Positions 33,050-41,803 are shown, numbered from the stretch's first letter. The stretch: 43,151 nt of DNA from Rhodococcus sp. (in: high G+C Gram-positive bacteria) (GCA_004211695.1 SEEV01000020.1:1-43151); one strand, 5' to 3'. Translations and numbers: made by a program. The notes: generated by a model not told the origin, from the sequence alone.

Positions 33050-34163
33050 CGGACACCGTCTTGGCATTGGCGCACAGCGCCGCCACCTCGGCTCGCGTCG
33101 ACACACCGAGTTTCTTGAAGATCCGCTGGACGTGCGACTTGACGGTGCCGTCGGAAATGCACAGCCGCCGGGAAATGGTGGCGTTGGTTGCCCCCGTCGC
33201 CATCAGCGTCAGCACTTCTCGTTCGCGCGCGGTCAGCGCATGCGCGCGCGGAATGACCGGTGCCTGCGCAGTGTCGTTCGACGCGCCCGCCCGGGGGAGT
33301 TCGGATGCGGACAGTTCCGGCATCGTCACGGGTGCCTGCTCGAGGTGCCGCAGTGCCTGGGTGAGTCGTTGGATCTCGGCATCGACGTGCTCGTTGCGCG
33401 CAGAGATCTGCTGTCGCAGGTCGGCGCGCTCCTTCGACGAGGCGCACACGCCCGCCAGTGCCCCGACGATGTGGACGTCGGTGTCGGTCAGGCTGTCGCT
33501 CTGGCGATCCACGTGAATCATCGCCACCGCACGCGAGTCGACGACGACGGGAACCGCGAGGTACCCCGCGGGACGCGACAGATCGATGAGGGGGCGGTAC
33601 GTGTGCCGGTAGGTGTCGGCGGCGTCCACGGCATACGGCCGGCGGCGCCGGACCAGTTCGGCCTCGCGGGGCGCCTCGCGCAGCGAGATCTCCCGGCCGT
33701 CGATGGCGGTGATGAGTTCGTGGAAGTCTCCGCTCAGTTCGGGGTTGACCGCCAGCGCGATGGGAGACCAGGTGGAACCGCGAACCACGGAGAACATCGC
33801 CTTGCCGTATCCCAGGCTCGTGCACAATTCCTGCGTCACGATGCGGGCGATCTGGTCGGCTCCGACATCGATCGCGCGGACCACTCGCTGCAAAGACTCG
33901 AACTGCTCGGTGTGCACGCGCAATCGGCGATCGATGTCGTCGCGGCCGGCGGTGTCGAGTCGTGTCACGAGTTCCGCGAGGCGAACGGCGTGCTCGGGTG
34001 AGTCGAGGCCGTCCCGCAGCTTCCGTGCCGCGAAGGCGCGGATCACCGTCAGATCGGGCTCGCCGTCCGCGAGGCGGATCAGGTTCGGCTCGCTCCCGAG
34101 CAACTCCCGCAACTCTGCGACCGCCTGCTCGGCAAGCTCGAACGAACTCGTCGAAATGACCAC
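33042..34163 (-). CDS. GAF-LuxR transcriptional regulator (first of a pair)
   Basis: This 373-residue regulator has a LuxR HTH at the C-terminus (LTAREREVLTLMATGATNATISRRL, near 305-335) and a GAF-like domain in the middle (about 100-240). A helical N-terminal segment contains DRRLRVHTEQFESLQRVV. The GTG at 34163 has AAGGAG 6 bases upstream. The layout is like actinobacterial regulators of aromatic and terpene degradation. It is the first of two overlapping regulator genes, so both are probably made together and may form heteromers. Confidence 0.87.
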   Translation of the reverse strand: MVISTSSFELAEQAVAELRELLGSEPNLIRLADGEPDLTVIRAFAARKLRDGLDSPEHAVRLAELVTRLDTAGRDDIDRRLRVHTEQFESLQRVVRAIDVGADQIARIVTQELCTSLGYGKAMFSVVRGSTWSPIALAVNPELSGDFHELITAIDGREISLREAPREAELVRRRRPYAVDAADTYRHTYRPLIDLSRPAGYLAVPVVVDSRAVAMIHVDRQSDSLTDTDVHIVGALAGVCASSKERADLRQQISARNEHVDAEIQRLTQALRHLEQAPVTMPELSASELPRAGASNDTAQAPVIPRAHALTAREREVLTLMATGATNATISRRLCISDGTVKSHVQRIFKKLGVSTRAEVAALCANAKTVSGG

Positions 34164-34414
34164 TCACCACTCCTTGCGCCGCGGCGGCAGCACGGATGAC
34201 GACGACACCGTCGCGCATCCCTGTGACACAACGCACAGTATAGAGAAGGTGTCACCTGGGCGATTCGTCACCGTCTGCGGCCTCGACACCAATGTATATG
34301 GTCTGTCCAAATGAGTCACGCTTTCCGCGAAAGTGATGTGCGCGGGTCCTTGCCTCCGATGCAAGCACGGTATTAGGGTCGAATGGTACGACCAAAACTG
34401 AAAGGACCGGCACC
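34164..34414. promoter_or_regulatory. Divergent control region, regulators versus enoyl-CoA hydratase
   Basis: This 251-base stretch has AGGTG-T-CACCT (34247-34257), a perfect 5+5 palindrome next to a minus-strand TATACT -10-like box. GGTCTGTCC (34300-34308) is followed on the minus strand by the AT-rich ATATACATT. GGTACGACC (34385-34393), a variant of the same operator-like motif, lies just upstream of the hydratase binding site AAAGGA. Confidence 0.5.
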
Positions 34415-35194
34415 ATGGCGCACCCCGTGCGATACGACGTCGACGAGCACATCGCCCTCGTCACCCTCGATCGCCCCGAAACCCGCAACGCGCTGTCCGA
34501 CGACATGCTGGACGAACTACTCGCCGCGCTCGAACGCGCCCGCGGGGACGACGACGTGCGGGTCGTCGTCCTGGCTTCGTCGCACGAGAAGATCTTCTCT
34601 GCGGGCGGAGACCTCAAGGCGTTCGCGAGCGAGACGCCCACGATCGTCAAATATGCCGGGCTGGATCGCTTCCCGCGGCTGTATCGACTCATCGGCGGTC
34701 TCGGGAAGCCGGTGATCTGCGCGGCCGGTGGCGACGTGCTGGCCGGGGCGTTCGGGCTCGCTCTCGCGTGCGACTTCGTGCTCGCCAAGGAGTCGGTCCG
34801 GTTCGGGTGCCCGGAGATCAACGTCGGTGTCTTCCCGTTCATGATTTCCGCCCTCATCTACCGGAATGTCGGGCGGCTCAAGGCGAACGAGCTGATGATG
34901 TACGGCGAGCTCGTCACGGCCGCGGAAGCACTCGAGCTGGGGCTCGTGAACCGCGTGATTCCGGATGACGACTTCGATGCGGAGGTCCGGGAGTGGGCGC
35001 GCCGGCTGGCGGGTAAGTCGCCGCTTCTCCTGCGTCTCGGCAAGGAGGCGATCAACAACACGCGCGACATGTCCCTGCCGGACGCTCTGACGGCGCTGCA
35101 GTCTCAGCTCGCCCTCGCGTTCACGACCGACGACATTGTCGAGGGCGTCACCGCCTTCCGTGAAAAGCGTTCTCCTGTATGGAGCATGCGATGA
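34415..35194 (+). CDS. Enoyl-CoA hydratase/isomerase (crotonase family)
   Basis: This 259-residue crotonase-fold protein has the N-terminal LDRPETRNALSDDML, the oxyanion-hole segments FSAGGDLKAF and GDVLAGAFGLALACDF, and CPEINVGVFPF where the family often has a catalytic Glu. The C-terminal helical region closes with EKRSPVW. It hydrates 2-enoyl-CoA or isomerises double bonds, and could also act as a ring hydrolase. The ATG at 34415 follows AAAGGACCGGCACC. It lies upstream of a CoA ligase in the same direction, separated by an operator-like site. Confidence 0.9.
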   Translation: MAHPVRYDVDEHIALVTLDRPETRNALSDDMLDELLAALERARGDDDVRVVVLASSHEKIFSAGGDLKAFASETPTIVKYAGLDRFPRLYRLIGGLGKPVICAAGGDVLAGAFGLALACDFVLAKESVRFGCPEINVGVFPFMISALIYRNVGRLKANELMMYGELVTAAEALELGLVNRVIPDDDFDAEVREWARRLAGKSPLLLRLGKEAINNTRDMSLPDALTALQSQLALAFTTDDIVEGVTAFREKRSPVWSMR

Positions 35195-35222
35195 CGGCGG
35201 AGTGCGAACTCGTTGCGATTTC

Positions 35223-35231
35223 GGTCCGACC
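35223..35231 (+). promoter_or_regulatory. GGTCCGACC operator-like site at the CoA-ligase promoter
   Basis: This perfect palindrome (GGTC-C-GACC) is followed at once by ATTATATTG, a good -10-like element, 70 bases before the ligase ATG. The placement just upstream of the -10 fits repression. It is one of several GGWCNGWCC sites at promoters in this part of the window. Confidence 0.55.
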
Positions 35232-35300
35232 ATTATATTGTGAGGGCCAACACAGGTTTCTCATTCCCTCTCCACATCTGCGCTCAGAGGAAGGCTTCCC

Positions 35301-36980
35301 ATGGCGTTCGCATCGGTCACCGATCGCTATTCGGACGAACAGATCCGAGAGTTCTATGCCACCGGGCAGTGGCACCGTGACACGTTCTTCGACCTGCTCG
35401 AGGCTCAGGTGGCCGAGCGGGGCGACCGCGTCTTTCTGACCGACGACACCAGTGGCGGCATCACCTTCCGGGAGTTGCGTGACAGGGCTCTGTGCCTGGC
35501 GGTCGGTCTCCGGCGTCATGGGATCACTGCCGGCGACCGCGTGTCGGTGCAGGTCCCGAACTGGATCGAGTTCGCGATCATTGCCGTCGCGTTGTCGCGG
35601 CTGGGTGCCGTCCTGGTGCCGATCATGCCGATCTACCGCCGGGACGACGTCGAATACATCCTGAGAAATGCCGGTGTCCGGCTGTCGATTACGCCGCAAC
35701 AGTTCAAGAAGTTCGATTACGCCGGCATGTACACCGACATCCTCGGTGCGGTCGACTCGCTCGAGGACGTCGTCGTCGTCCGCGGAAACGACGAACTGCC
35801 GGACCGGTCGGTATCGTTCGAGTCGCTGTCGGTGGACGTGAGCCCGGAGGCGGCCATCGCCGAACTCGGCCCCGGTGTCGGCCCCGACGAGCCGTTCGTC
35901 ATCGTCTACAGCAGTGGCACGACATCCCGGCCAAAGGGGTGCATCCACACGTTCAACACTTTGGCCTGTGGATCCCGCCTGCTGGCCAAGGGATTCGCCT
36001 ACACACCCGATGACATCCAGTTCGGCCCCTCACCGATCACCCACACCACCGGACTGGTCACCAGCATCATCCTCCCGCTCATGCACGGTGCGGCGTCGCA
36101 TCTCATCGAGGTGTGGGAGCCGGTTCGCGGAATGGAGCAGATCAAGGAACGCGGCTGCACCGTCGCGGTCAGTGCCACGACGTTCCTGCAGATGCTCATG
36201 GACGCCTACGACCCCGCCGTGCACGACATCGGCAGCATGCGCCTGTGGGTCGCCGCGGGCTCCCCGATTCCGGGAAGTTTCGTCACCCATGCCGCCGAAC
36301 AGTTCCCGAATCTGCAGGTACTCAGCCTCTACGGTCGCTCGGAAAACGTCACCACCACCATGTGCATCGTCAGCGACGATCCCGAGCGATCGATCACCTC
36401 GGACGGTCGTCCGCTCCCGATGCAGTCGGTGAAGATCGTCGACGAACTCGGTGACGAGGTTCCGCGCGGCGAAGAGGGCGACATCGCCTACAAAGGCGCC
36501 ATGCACATGCTCGCGTATCTCCACAACGCCGAGGAGACGGCCAAGCTGTTCACACCGGACGGTTACTCCCGCTCCGGTGACCTCGGTCGGATGGACGAGG
36601 ACGGGTACGTTCGCGTCACCGGGCGCACCAAGGACATCGTGATCCGCGGCGGAATGAACATCAGTGTCCGCCAGGTCGAAGACCTCCTCGCGGCCCATCC
36701 CGCAGTCCGCGGTGTCGCGGCGGTCGCAATGCCCGACGACCGGCTCGGCGAGGCGGTGTGCCTCTACCTCGTCCCGGCGCCCGGGTCCGAGGACGTCACT
36801 CTCGAGAAGATCAAGAACTACCTCCTCGACCAGGGTGTCGCCATCCAGAAGGTCCCGGAGCGGCTCGAACTCGTCGACGCGCTGCCGACGACCGCGACGG
36901 GCAAGATCCAGAAGCACCTGTTGCGCGCGCAGATCGCCGCGAAGATCGAGGCCGACCGCGAGGCGCGGGCCGTCGTCTGA
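35301..36980 (+). CDS. AMP-forming acyl-CoA ligase (cyclohexanecarboxylate-CoA ligase-like)
   Basis: This 559-residue ANL ligase has the P-loop-like YSSGTTSRPKGCIHT (near residue 198). GYSRSGDLGRMDEDGYV lies near 425, hinge GRTKDIVIRGGMNI near 445 and the catalytic Lys in TATGKIQKHLL near 535. It is closest in look to ligases for alicyclic acids (AliA type). The start at 35301 follows GAGGAAGG. Given the P450-dehydrogenase set upstream in the window, a monoterpene-derived acid such as a perillate-like compound is an attractive but unproven substrate. A strong terminator follows. Confidence 0.92.
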   Translation: MAFASVTDRYSDEQIREFYATGQWHRDTFFDLLEAQVAERGDRVFLTDDTSGGITFRELRDRALCLAVGLRRHGITAGDRVSVQVPNWIEFAIIAVALSRLGAVLVPIMPIYRRDDVEYILRNAGVRLSITPQQFKKFDYAGMYTDILGAVDSLEDVVVVRGNDELPDRSVSFESLSVDVSPEAAIAELGPGVGPDEPFVIVYSSGTTSRPKGCIHTFNTLACGSRLLAKGFAYTPDDIQFGPSPITHTTGLVTSIILPLMHGAASHLIEVWEPVRGMEQIKERGCTVAVSATTFLQMLMDAYDPAVHDIGSMRLWVAAGSPIPGSFVTHAAEQFPNLQVLSLYGRSENVTTTMCIVSDDPERSITSDGRPLPMQSVKIVDELGDEVPRGEEGDIAYKGAMHMLAYLHNAEETAKLFTPDGYSRSGDLGRMDEDGYVRVTGRTKDIVIRGGMNISVRQVEDLLAAHPAVRGVAAVAMPDDRLGEAVCLYLVPAPGSEDVTLEKIKNYLLDQGVAIQKVPERLELVDALPTTATGKIQKHLLRAQIAAKIEADREARAVV

Positions 36981-36987
36981 TCGAATC

Positions 36988-37026
36988 GGAAAGGGGGCGA
37001 AGCCGAATCGGCTTCGCCCCCTTTCC
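36988..37026. terminator. Bidirectional terminator between ligase and MaoC genes
   Basis: A perfect 18-bp stem (GGAAAGGGGGCGAAGCCG and its complement) with a 3-base loop lies between convergent genes, 8 bases after the ligase stop and 17 bases from the MaoC stop. It likely ends both transcripts. Confidence 0.88.
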
Positions 37027-37042
37027 GTGGGTCGAGGGAAGA

Positions 37043-37459
37043 TCAGGTCGCGGCCACCATGACGGTCGCGGATCCGGTGACGACGGGGCCCTTGACCCCG
37101 GACGCGACGAGATCGACGGTCGCGAGTGACTGCCCGTGCGTCTCGGTGATCGCCGCCACCGTGCCGCCCACGGTCAGGGTGTCGCCGAGGAAGACCGGCG
37201 CGACGAACCGGACACCGAAGGAGCGCACGTGCTCGACACCGAACGTGTCGGAGACCCAGCCGGCAAGAATGCCCGCCTGCATCTGGCCCATCGCGATCAC
37301 GCCCGGGAATCCCGAGGTGGCGACGAACTCGGGGTCGTGGTGCAGGGGATTGAAATCGCCTCCTGCGCCGGCGAATCGGACGATATCGGTCTGGGTGACC
37401 GGGCCGACCACCCGGGTGTCCAGGGTGTCGCCGACGCGGACCTCGGCCGGTGTTCTCAT
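37043..37459 (-). CDS. MaoC-family (R)-specific enoyl-CoA hydratase
   Basis: This 138-residue single hot-dog protein has the hydratase-2 motif with the catalytic Asp/His pair (GAGGDFNPLHHDPEF, near residue 30). It hydrates trans-2-enoyl-CoA. The ATG at 37459 lies in the upstream gene's end (ATGA overlap) after GAGGAG. In actinobacteria such MaoC subunits often pair with an N-terminal FAS1-like hot-dog subunit to make a heterodimer with one active site. Here that partner gene, immediately upstream, is broken, so whether this subunit works alone is an open question. Confidence 0.9.
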   Translation of the reverse strand: MRTPAEVRVGDTLDTRVVGPVTQTDIVRFAGAGGDFNPLHHDPEFVATSGFPGVIAMGQMQAGILAGWVSDTFGVEHVRSFGVRFVAPVFLGDTLTVGGTVAAITETHGQSLATVDLVASGVKGPVVTGSATVMVAAT

Positions 37460-37741
37460 CGCTGCTCTCCTCGTTCGATCAGGACTTCCTCGAGTCGCAC
37501 CACGGGCGCACCGTCGGCGTCGACGTACTCGGTCTCCAGGGTGACGATGCGCATCGTCCCGCCGCGCTTGCCTTCTCGCTGCACGTCGTCGACGACGCGG
37601 CGGGTGCCGACGACGTGGTCGCCCGCGGTCGGTGTGTACGGGGTCGGTCGTGAACGTCGCGCGCGTGAACTCGCGAATCTTGCCGCGTTCGACGTCGTAT
37701 TCGACGCGGTCGACGACGCCGGCGGGGAGTGGTTCTGCCAT
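37456..37741 (-). pseudogene. Broken FAS1-like dehydratase (MaoC-N hot-dog) gene
   Basis: The start is normal (AAGGAGG before the ATG at 37741) and encodes MAEPLPAGVVDRVEYDVERG and on through KIREFTRATFTTDP, as in family members. After about 35 codons the family-like sequence jumps to another frame. There it reads TAGDHVVGTRRVVDDVQREG and then KRGGTMRIVTLETEYVDADG, ending in IERGEQR with a TGA that overlaps the MaoC ATG. The whole is 286 bases, not a multiple of three, where about 150 codons are usual. About 50-55 middle codons are missing and the frame is lost. The original frame runs on into an Arg-rich shadow and joins the MaoC gene. A true deletion or an assembly error at a GC-rich spot could both explain it. 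Confidence 0.8.
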
Positions 37742-37756
37742 CGAGTCCTCCTTTTT

Positions 37757-37765
37757 GGACTGACC
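37757..37765. promoter_or_regulatory. GGACTGACC operator-like site between divergent genes
   Basis: The site lies between the broken dehydratase and the acyl-CoA dehydrogenase, and is followed directly by TATAGTAT, a -10-like box 30 bases before the dehydrogenase ATG. Its flanks (CTTTTTGG before, CTATAGTA after) are nearly the same as those of the site at 42846. Confidence 0.55.
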
Positions 37766-37803
37766 TATAGTATCATTGAGCCTAAATTCGTGAGGAGGAT
37801 GCA

Positions 37804-38979
37804 ATGGAGCTCGCTGATTCCCCAGACGAGGCCACATTCCGTGCAGAGGTCCGGGAGTGGGCCGAGAAGGCGGTCCCGACACTGCCGTGGCCGGAGCCCG
37901 TGGATCTGGTCGACAAGGTGCCGTTCTGGCAGCAATGGCAGCGACTGCTCTTCGACGCCGGCTACGGCGGGATGTCGTGGCCGCAGGAATACGGCGGCCA
38001 GGCTGCCGACCCGATACGCAAGGCCATCTTCACCGAGGAAATGGACCGGGTGGGAGCGCCGGAGCGACTCAACACCATCGGTGAGGATTTCGCCGGCCCG
38101 ACCATCATCGACTTCGGGACGCCAGCCCAGAAGGAACGGTTCCTCCGACCCATCCTGACCGGCGAGGAGATCTGGTGCCAGCTGTTCTCCGAGCCGGAGG
38201 CCGGATCGGACCTCGCCTCGCTCCGCACCAAGGCCACCAAGGTGGACGGGGGCTGGAAGGTCAACGGGCAGAAGATCTGGACCAGCCGCGCACACATCGC
38301 CGCCCACGCCATCCTGCTCGCCCGCACCGGTGGCGGGGCGCGGCACAAGGGCATCACCTTCTTCCTGGTGCCCATGGACAGTGAGGGCATCACGGTGCGG
38401 CCGCTCGCCCACATGCTCGGCGAGACGGAATTCAACGAGGTGTTCCTCGACGACGTGTTCATCCCCGACGACCTCGTGGTCGGGGAGGTCGACGGAGGCT
38501 GGAAGGTAGCGATGGGCACGCTCGCCTACGAGCGGGTGGCGATCGCGACCGGCCGCGTCAACACGAAACGTGCCGTCGACGACATCGTGGCCGACATCGC
38601 CGGGATGACCGACGACGCGGGCCGGCCGCTCGGCGAGGATCCGGTGATCCGGCAGAAGGTCGCGGACCTCTACGGCCGGGCTCTCGTGCACTACCTCATC
38701 GGCCAGCGCGTCATCACGCTCGCGGCCAACGACGGTCCGCCGGGACCGGTCACCTCCATCGGCAAATTGTTCTTCTGCCCCCTCGTCGAGGAACTGGCCG
38801 ACTTCCGATTGTCGCTCGAACCGGTCGGCGGGCAGTTCGCCCTCGACGAGGAGAACCAGCGGACGGCGCGGTGGCAGCGGCTCGCCTATCAGGCCCGCGG
38901 CACCGCCATCGCCGGTGGATCCACCTTCATCCAGCGCAACATCGTCGCCGAGCGCATGCTCGACATGCCGAGGAGCTGA
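37804..38979 (+). CDS. Acyl-CoA dehydrogenase
   Basis: This 391-residue protein has the complete acyl-CoA dehydrogenase fold. The FAD-site motif FSEPEAGSDLASL lies near residue 132, VNGQKIWTSRAHIA near 155 and LAYERVAIATG near 240, and the C-terminal helix bundle ends AGGSTFIQRNIVAERMLDMP. It introduces a 2,3-double bond in an acyl-CoA using FAD and passes electrons to ETF. AGGAGG lies just ahead of the start ATG at 37804. The CoA ligase gene follows after 2 bases. Confidence 0.93.
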   Translation: MELADSPDEATFRAEVREWAEKAVPTLPWPEPVDLVDKVPFWQQWQRLLFDAGYGGMSWPQEYGGQAADPIRKAIFTEEMDRVGAPERLNTIGEDFAGPTIIDFGTPAQKERFLRPILTGEEIWCQLFSEPEAGSDLASLRTKATKVDGGWKVNGQKIWTSRAHIAAHAILLARTGGGARHKGITFFLVPMDSEGITVRPLAHMLGETEFNEVFLDDVFIPDDLVVGEVDGGWKVAMGTLAYERVAIATGRVNTKRAVDDIVADIAGMTDDAGRPLGEDPVIRQKVADLYGRALVHYLIGQRVITLAANDGPPGPVTSIGKLFFCPLVEELADFRLSLEPVGGQFALDEENQRTARWQRLAYQARGTAIAGGSTFIQRNIVAERMLDMPRS

Positions 38980-38981
38980 CA

Positions 38982-40943
38982 GTGTCCGACTACACCTGGC
39001 TACCGACCGACGAGTACGTCGAGAACGCCAACGTCACCCGGCTCGCCCGCGCCCACGGGCTCTCGGGTCTGGCCGAGCTCCGCGCCCGCTCCGTCGCCGA
39101 CGTGCGGTGGTACTGGGACGCGGTGGTCCGCGATCTGGGCCTGCCGTTCCAGTCGCCGTACCACGAAGTTCTCGACACCTCACGGGGAATCGAGCACCCG
39201 GACTGGTTCGTCGGAGGCAAGGCGAACGTCGTCGACGCGTGTCTGGAGCGGTGGCTCACCGACCCGGCGGTTGCCGATCGGGTGGCCGTCGCCCACGAGG
39301 CCGAGGACGGCACCGTCCGCAGCCTGTCGTATCGCGAGCTCGCGGCGGATGTCGAGCGGGCAGCCGCAGGACTGCGCGAGCTCGGCGTCGGCAAGGGCGA
39401 CGCCGTCGCCCTGTTCCTGCCGATGATTCCCGAGGCGGTCGTGTCGGTGTACGCGGTCGCGCGGCTCGGCGCGGTCCTCGTTCCGCTGTTCTCCGGATTC
39501 GCTCCGAGCGCGATCGCGTCCCGCATCCAGGACGCGGACGCGAAGGTGGTGATCGTCGCCGACGGAACCGTGCGGCGTCGCAAGTCCGTCACGATGAAGC
39601 CTTCCCTCGACGAAGCCCTGGCCGCGTGCCCGACCGTGCAGTCGGTCGTCGTGGTCGAGAACATCGGCGCCCCTGTCGATTCCGGTGCTCGCGACATCTC
39701 CTGGGCGAAGCTCCTCGGCAACGGCGGAGACCCGGGGCCGGTGGAGGCGATGGATGCCGGCGAGCCGTTCGCGCTGGCCTACACGTCCGGCACGACCGGT
39801 AAGCCGAAGGGCGCCGTCCACACGCATGCGGGATTTCTCGTCAAGACAGCCAGCGAGGTCGCGTACTCGTTCGACCTGAAGCCCGGCGGGGTGTTCTGCT
39901 GGATCACCGACATGGGCTGGATCATGGGACCGCTGTCGATCATCGGCACGCACGCCAACGGTGGAACCCTCGTGCTGTACGAAGGTTCCCCGGACGTGCC
40001 GGACACGGACCGGCTGTGGCAGCTCGCGGAGCGTCATCGGGTGACGATGCTCGGCGTCTCTCCGACGCTGATCCGTACCCTCCGCGGACGGGAGACGGAC
40101 GTCGCGGCACGGTACGACCTGTCCTCGGTGCACACCATCGGGTCCACCGGTGAGCCCTGGGATCCGGACTCGTACGACTGGCTGGCGCGGGACGTGTTCG
40201 GCGGCCGCGTGCCGGTCATCAACTTCTCCGGCGGCACCGAGGTCGGCGGGTCGTTCCTCGCGCCGTACCCGGTGGAGCCGATCCACAGCTGCTCGCTGGG
40301 CGGGCCCTCACTGGGCATGGACGTCGACGTCGTCGACGACGCGGGACGCTCGTTGCGCGGCGAACAGGGCGAACTCGTCTGCCGGCAACCGTGGCCGTCG
40401 ATGACGCGCGGGGTGTGGAAGGACGAGGAACGCTACCTCGAGGCGTACTGGTCGACGTTCCCCGGAATGTGGCGGCACGGCGACTACGCGCTCGTCGACG
40501 ACGACGGCCAGTGGTACATCCGGGGCCGATCCGACGACGTCATGAACGTGGCGGGCAAGCGCCTCGCCCCGGCGGAGGTCGAGGCCGTTCTGACCGCGCA
40601 CCCGGCGGTGTCCGAGGCGGCGGCGGTCGGCGTCCCGGACCCGAAGAAGGGCGAGGCGGTCTGGGCGTTCTGGGTTCCCCGCGCCGACGCGGGCGTCGAC
40701 ACGGCGGACATCTCGGCCGAACTGATCGCCAGTGTGGCCGCGCAACTCGGGAAACCGTTCGCGCCCAGCGTGGTTCACCGGGTGACGCGGCTTCCCAAGA
40801 CCAGGTCCGCGAAGATCCTCCGCCGGGCGGTACGCGCCGCCGCGCTGGGGACCGACCCGGGTGACCTGTCGGGTGCGGAAAATCCGGAGGCCGTCGACGA
40901 GATCCGTGCCGTGGTGGCGGGCGGTCGCGACGAAGCCTCGTGA
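38982..40943 (+). CDS. Acetyl-CoA-synthetase-like AMP-forming acyl-CoA ligase
   Basis: This 653-residue ANL ligase has the longer acetyl/propionyl-CoA-synthetase-like N-terminal domain (VRWYWDAVVRDLGLPFQSPY). The P-loop-like YTSGTTGKPKGAVHTHAGF lies near residue 268, with TDMGWIMGP, GRSDDVMNVAGKRL and the catalytic Lys in PKTRSAKILRRAV near 615. The GTG at 38982 follows GAGGAG and fits the family; the open frame extends upstream only as a shadow of the dehydrogenase. Substrate unknown. A strong terminator follows, so the dehydrogenase and ligase make a two-gene unit. Confidence 0.92.
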   Translation: MSDYTWLPTDEYVENANVTRLARAHGLSGLAELRARSVADVRWYWDAVVRDLGLPFQSPYHEVLDTSRGIEHPDWFVGGKANVVDACLERWLTDPAVADRVAVAHEAEDGTVRSLSYRELAADVERAAAGLRELGVGKGDAVALFLPMIPEAVVSVYAVARLGAVLVPLFSGFAPSAIASRIQDADAKVVIVADGTVRRRKSVTMKPSLDEALAACPTVQSVVVVENIGAPVDSGARDISWAKLLGNGGDPGPVEAMDAGEPFALAYTSGTTGKPKGAVHTHAGFLVKTASEVAYSFDLKPGGVFCWITDMGWIMGPLSIIGTHANGGTLVLYEGSPDVPDTDRLWQLAERHRVTMLGVSPTLIRTLRGRETDVAARYDLSSVHTIGSTGEPWDPDSYDWLARDVFGGRVPVINFSGGTEVGGSFLAPYPVEPIHSCSLGGPSLGMDVDVVDDAGRSLRGEQGELVCRQPWPSMTRGVWKDEERYLEAYWSTFPGMWRHGDYALVDDDGQWYIRGRSDDVMNVAGKRLAPAEVEAVLTAHPAVSEAAAVGVPDPKKGEAVWAFWVPRADAGVDTADISAELIASVAAQLGKPFAPSVVHRVTRLPKTRSAKILRRAVRAAALGTDPGDLSGAENPEAVDEIRAVVAGGRDEAS

Positions 40944-40949
40944 GTACGG

Positions 40950-40983
40950 CGAAGGCCCCACACCGGATGGTGTGGGGCCTTCG
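40950..40983. terminator. Strong terminator between the ligase and GntR genes
   Basis: A perfect 15-bp stem (CGAAGGCCCCACACC and complement) with a 4-base loop starts 6 bases after the ligase stop. The convergent GntR gene ends 29 bases beyond, so it probably serves both. Confidence 0.85.
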
Positions 40984-41012
40984 TGGTCGGAACGACCGAA
41001 TGCTCGGCGGGA

Positions 41013-41786
41013 CTACTCGTCCAGCAGAATGTCGGTGCGCTCCTCGAAATCCTTGATCGACTCGGCGTACGAGTGGACGTGCCTGCTCATACGCCGCACC
41101 GCCGCATCGGCATCCTTGTCGCGAATGGCCTTGGTGACCGAGCGGTGCGCCCGGACGGTAATTTCGCGGACCTTGTCGTCGATGAAACCTTCGTTCTCGG
41201 TGGCGGCATAGATGGCCCGCGAGAGCGAAATCATGAGACCCGACAACAGTTCGTTGTGACTGGCGCTCGCGACCGCGACGTGCCAATCGATGTTCGCCTG
41301 AAGGAAGGCGTCGAGGCTGTCACCGGCACCGGCGATGTCGTCGTTCGCGGCGTCGAGACGCGCGAGATCCTCGTCGGTGCGATAGCGAGCGGCGAGTTGC
41401 GCGCAGAACGGCTCGATCGCCACGCGGGTCTCGAGCAGCGCGGCGAGACGGATCTGACGACCGCGGATGAGCAGAGCCACCGTATCCGCCATGGACTGTT
41501 CGCCCGGTCGCTGGACGAAGGCACCCCCGGCCCGCCCGGCCTTGATCCGCACGAGTCCCTGCACTTCGAGGATGCGCAGGGCCTCACGCACCGTGGTGCG
41601 GCTCATCTTCGTCTGGACGACGAGTTCGCGTTCCGGCGGCAGCGGTGTGCCTTCGACGTAGTCCCCGCTGAGAATGCGCTCGCGCAGTTCGTTTGCGAGG
41701 ACGTCCGACGCCTTCGGTACCGCCATCGGAGTCAACTGAATGGAGGAACGTCCGTTCCGGGTGGTGTTCGGCACGGCTGATGGCAT
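41013..41786 (-). CDS. FadR-subfamily GntR regulator (FCD domain)
   Basis: This 257-residue protein has a winged HTH at residues about 25-90 (LPPERELVVQTKMSRTTVREALR) and an FCD ligand domain. The domain carries likely metal-binding residues, including Asp/His in NIDWHVAVASASHN and later His in RAHRSV and RHVHSY. FadR-type regulators often bind acyl-CoA or organic acids and recognise short palindromes of the form TNGTNNNACNA. The GGWCNGWCC motif fits inside that pattern. The gene is divergent from the broken acyl-CoA dehydrogenase and shares its operator-like site, so it likely controls itself and the acyl-CoA genes around. Confidence 0.9.
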   Translation of the reverse strand: MPSAVPNTTRNGRSSIQLTPMAVPKASDVLANELRERILSGDYVEGTPLPPERELVVQTKMSRTTVREALRILEVQGLVRIKAGRAGGAFVQRPGEQSMADTVALLIRGRQIRLAALLETRVAIEPFCAQLAARYRTDEDLARLDAANDDIAGAGDSLDAFLQANIDWHVAVASASHNELLSGLMISLSRAIYAATENEGFIDDKVREITVRAHRSVTKAIRDKDADAAVRRMSRHVHSYAESIKDFEERTDILLDE

Positions 41787-41803
41787 GACTCCCCGCCCTC
41801 TCT

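Noticed and set aside
37043..37882. A single 279-codon frame joining the FAS1-like start to the MaoC protein
   Set aside because: The middle is an Arg-rich out-of-frame translation; the family-like sequence lies in another frame there. MaoC has its own start with GAGGAG.
40985..40997. GGTCGGAACGACC inverted repeat as another operator
   Set aside because: It lies between convergent gene ends, next to a terminator, with no promoter; spacing also differs from the other sites.
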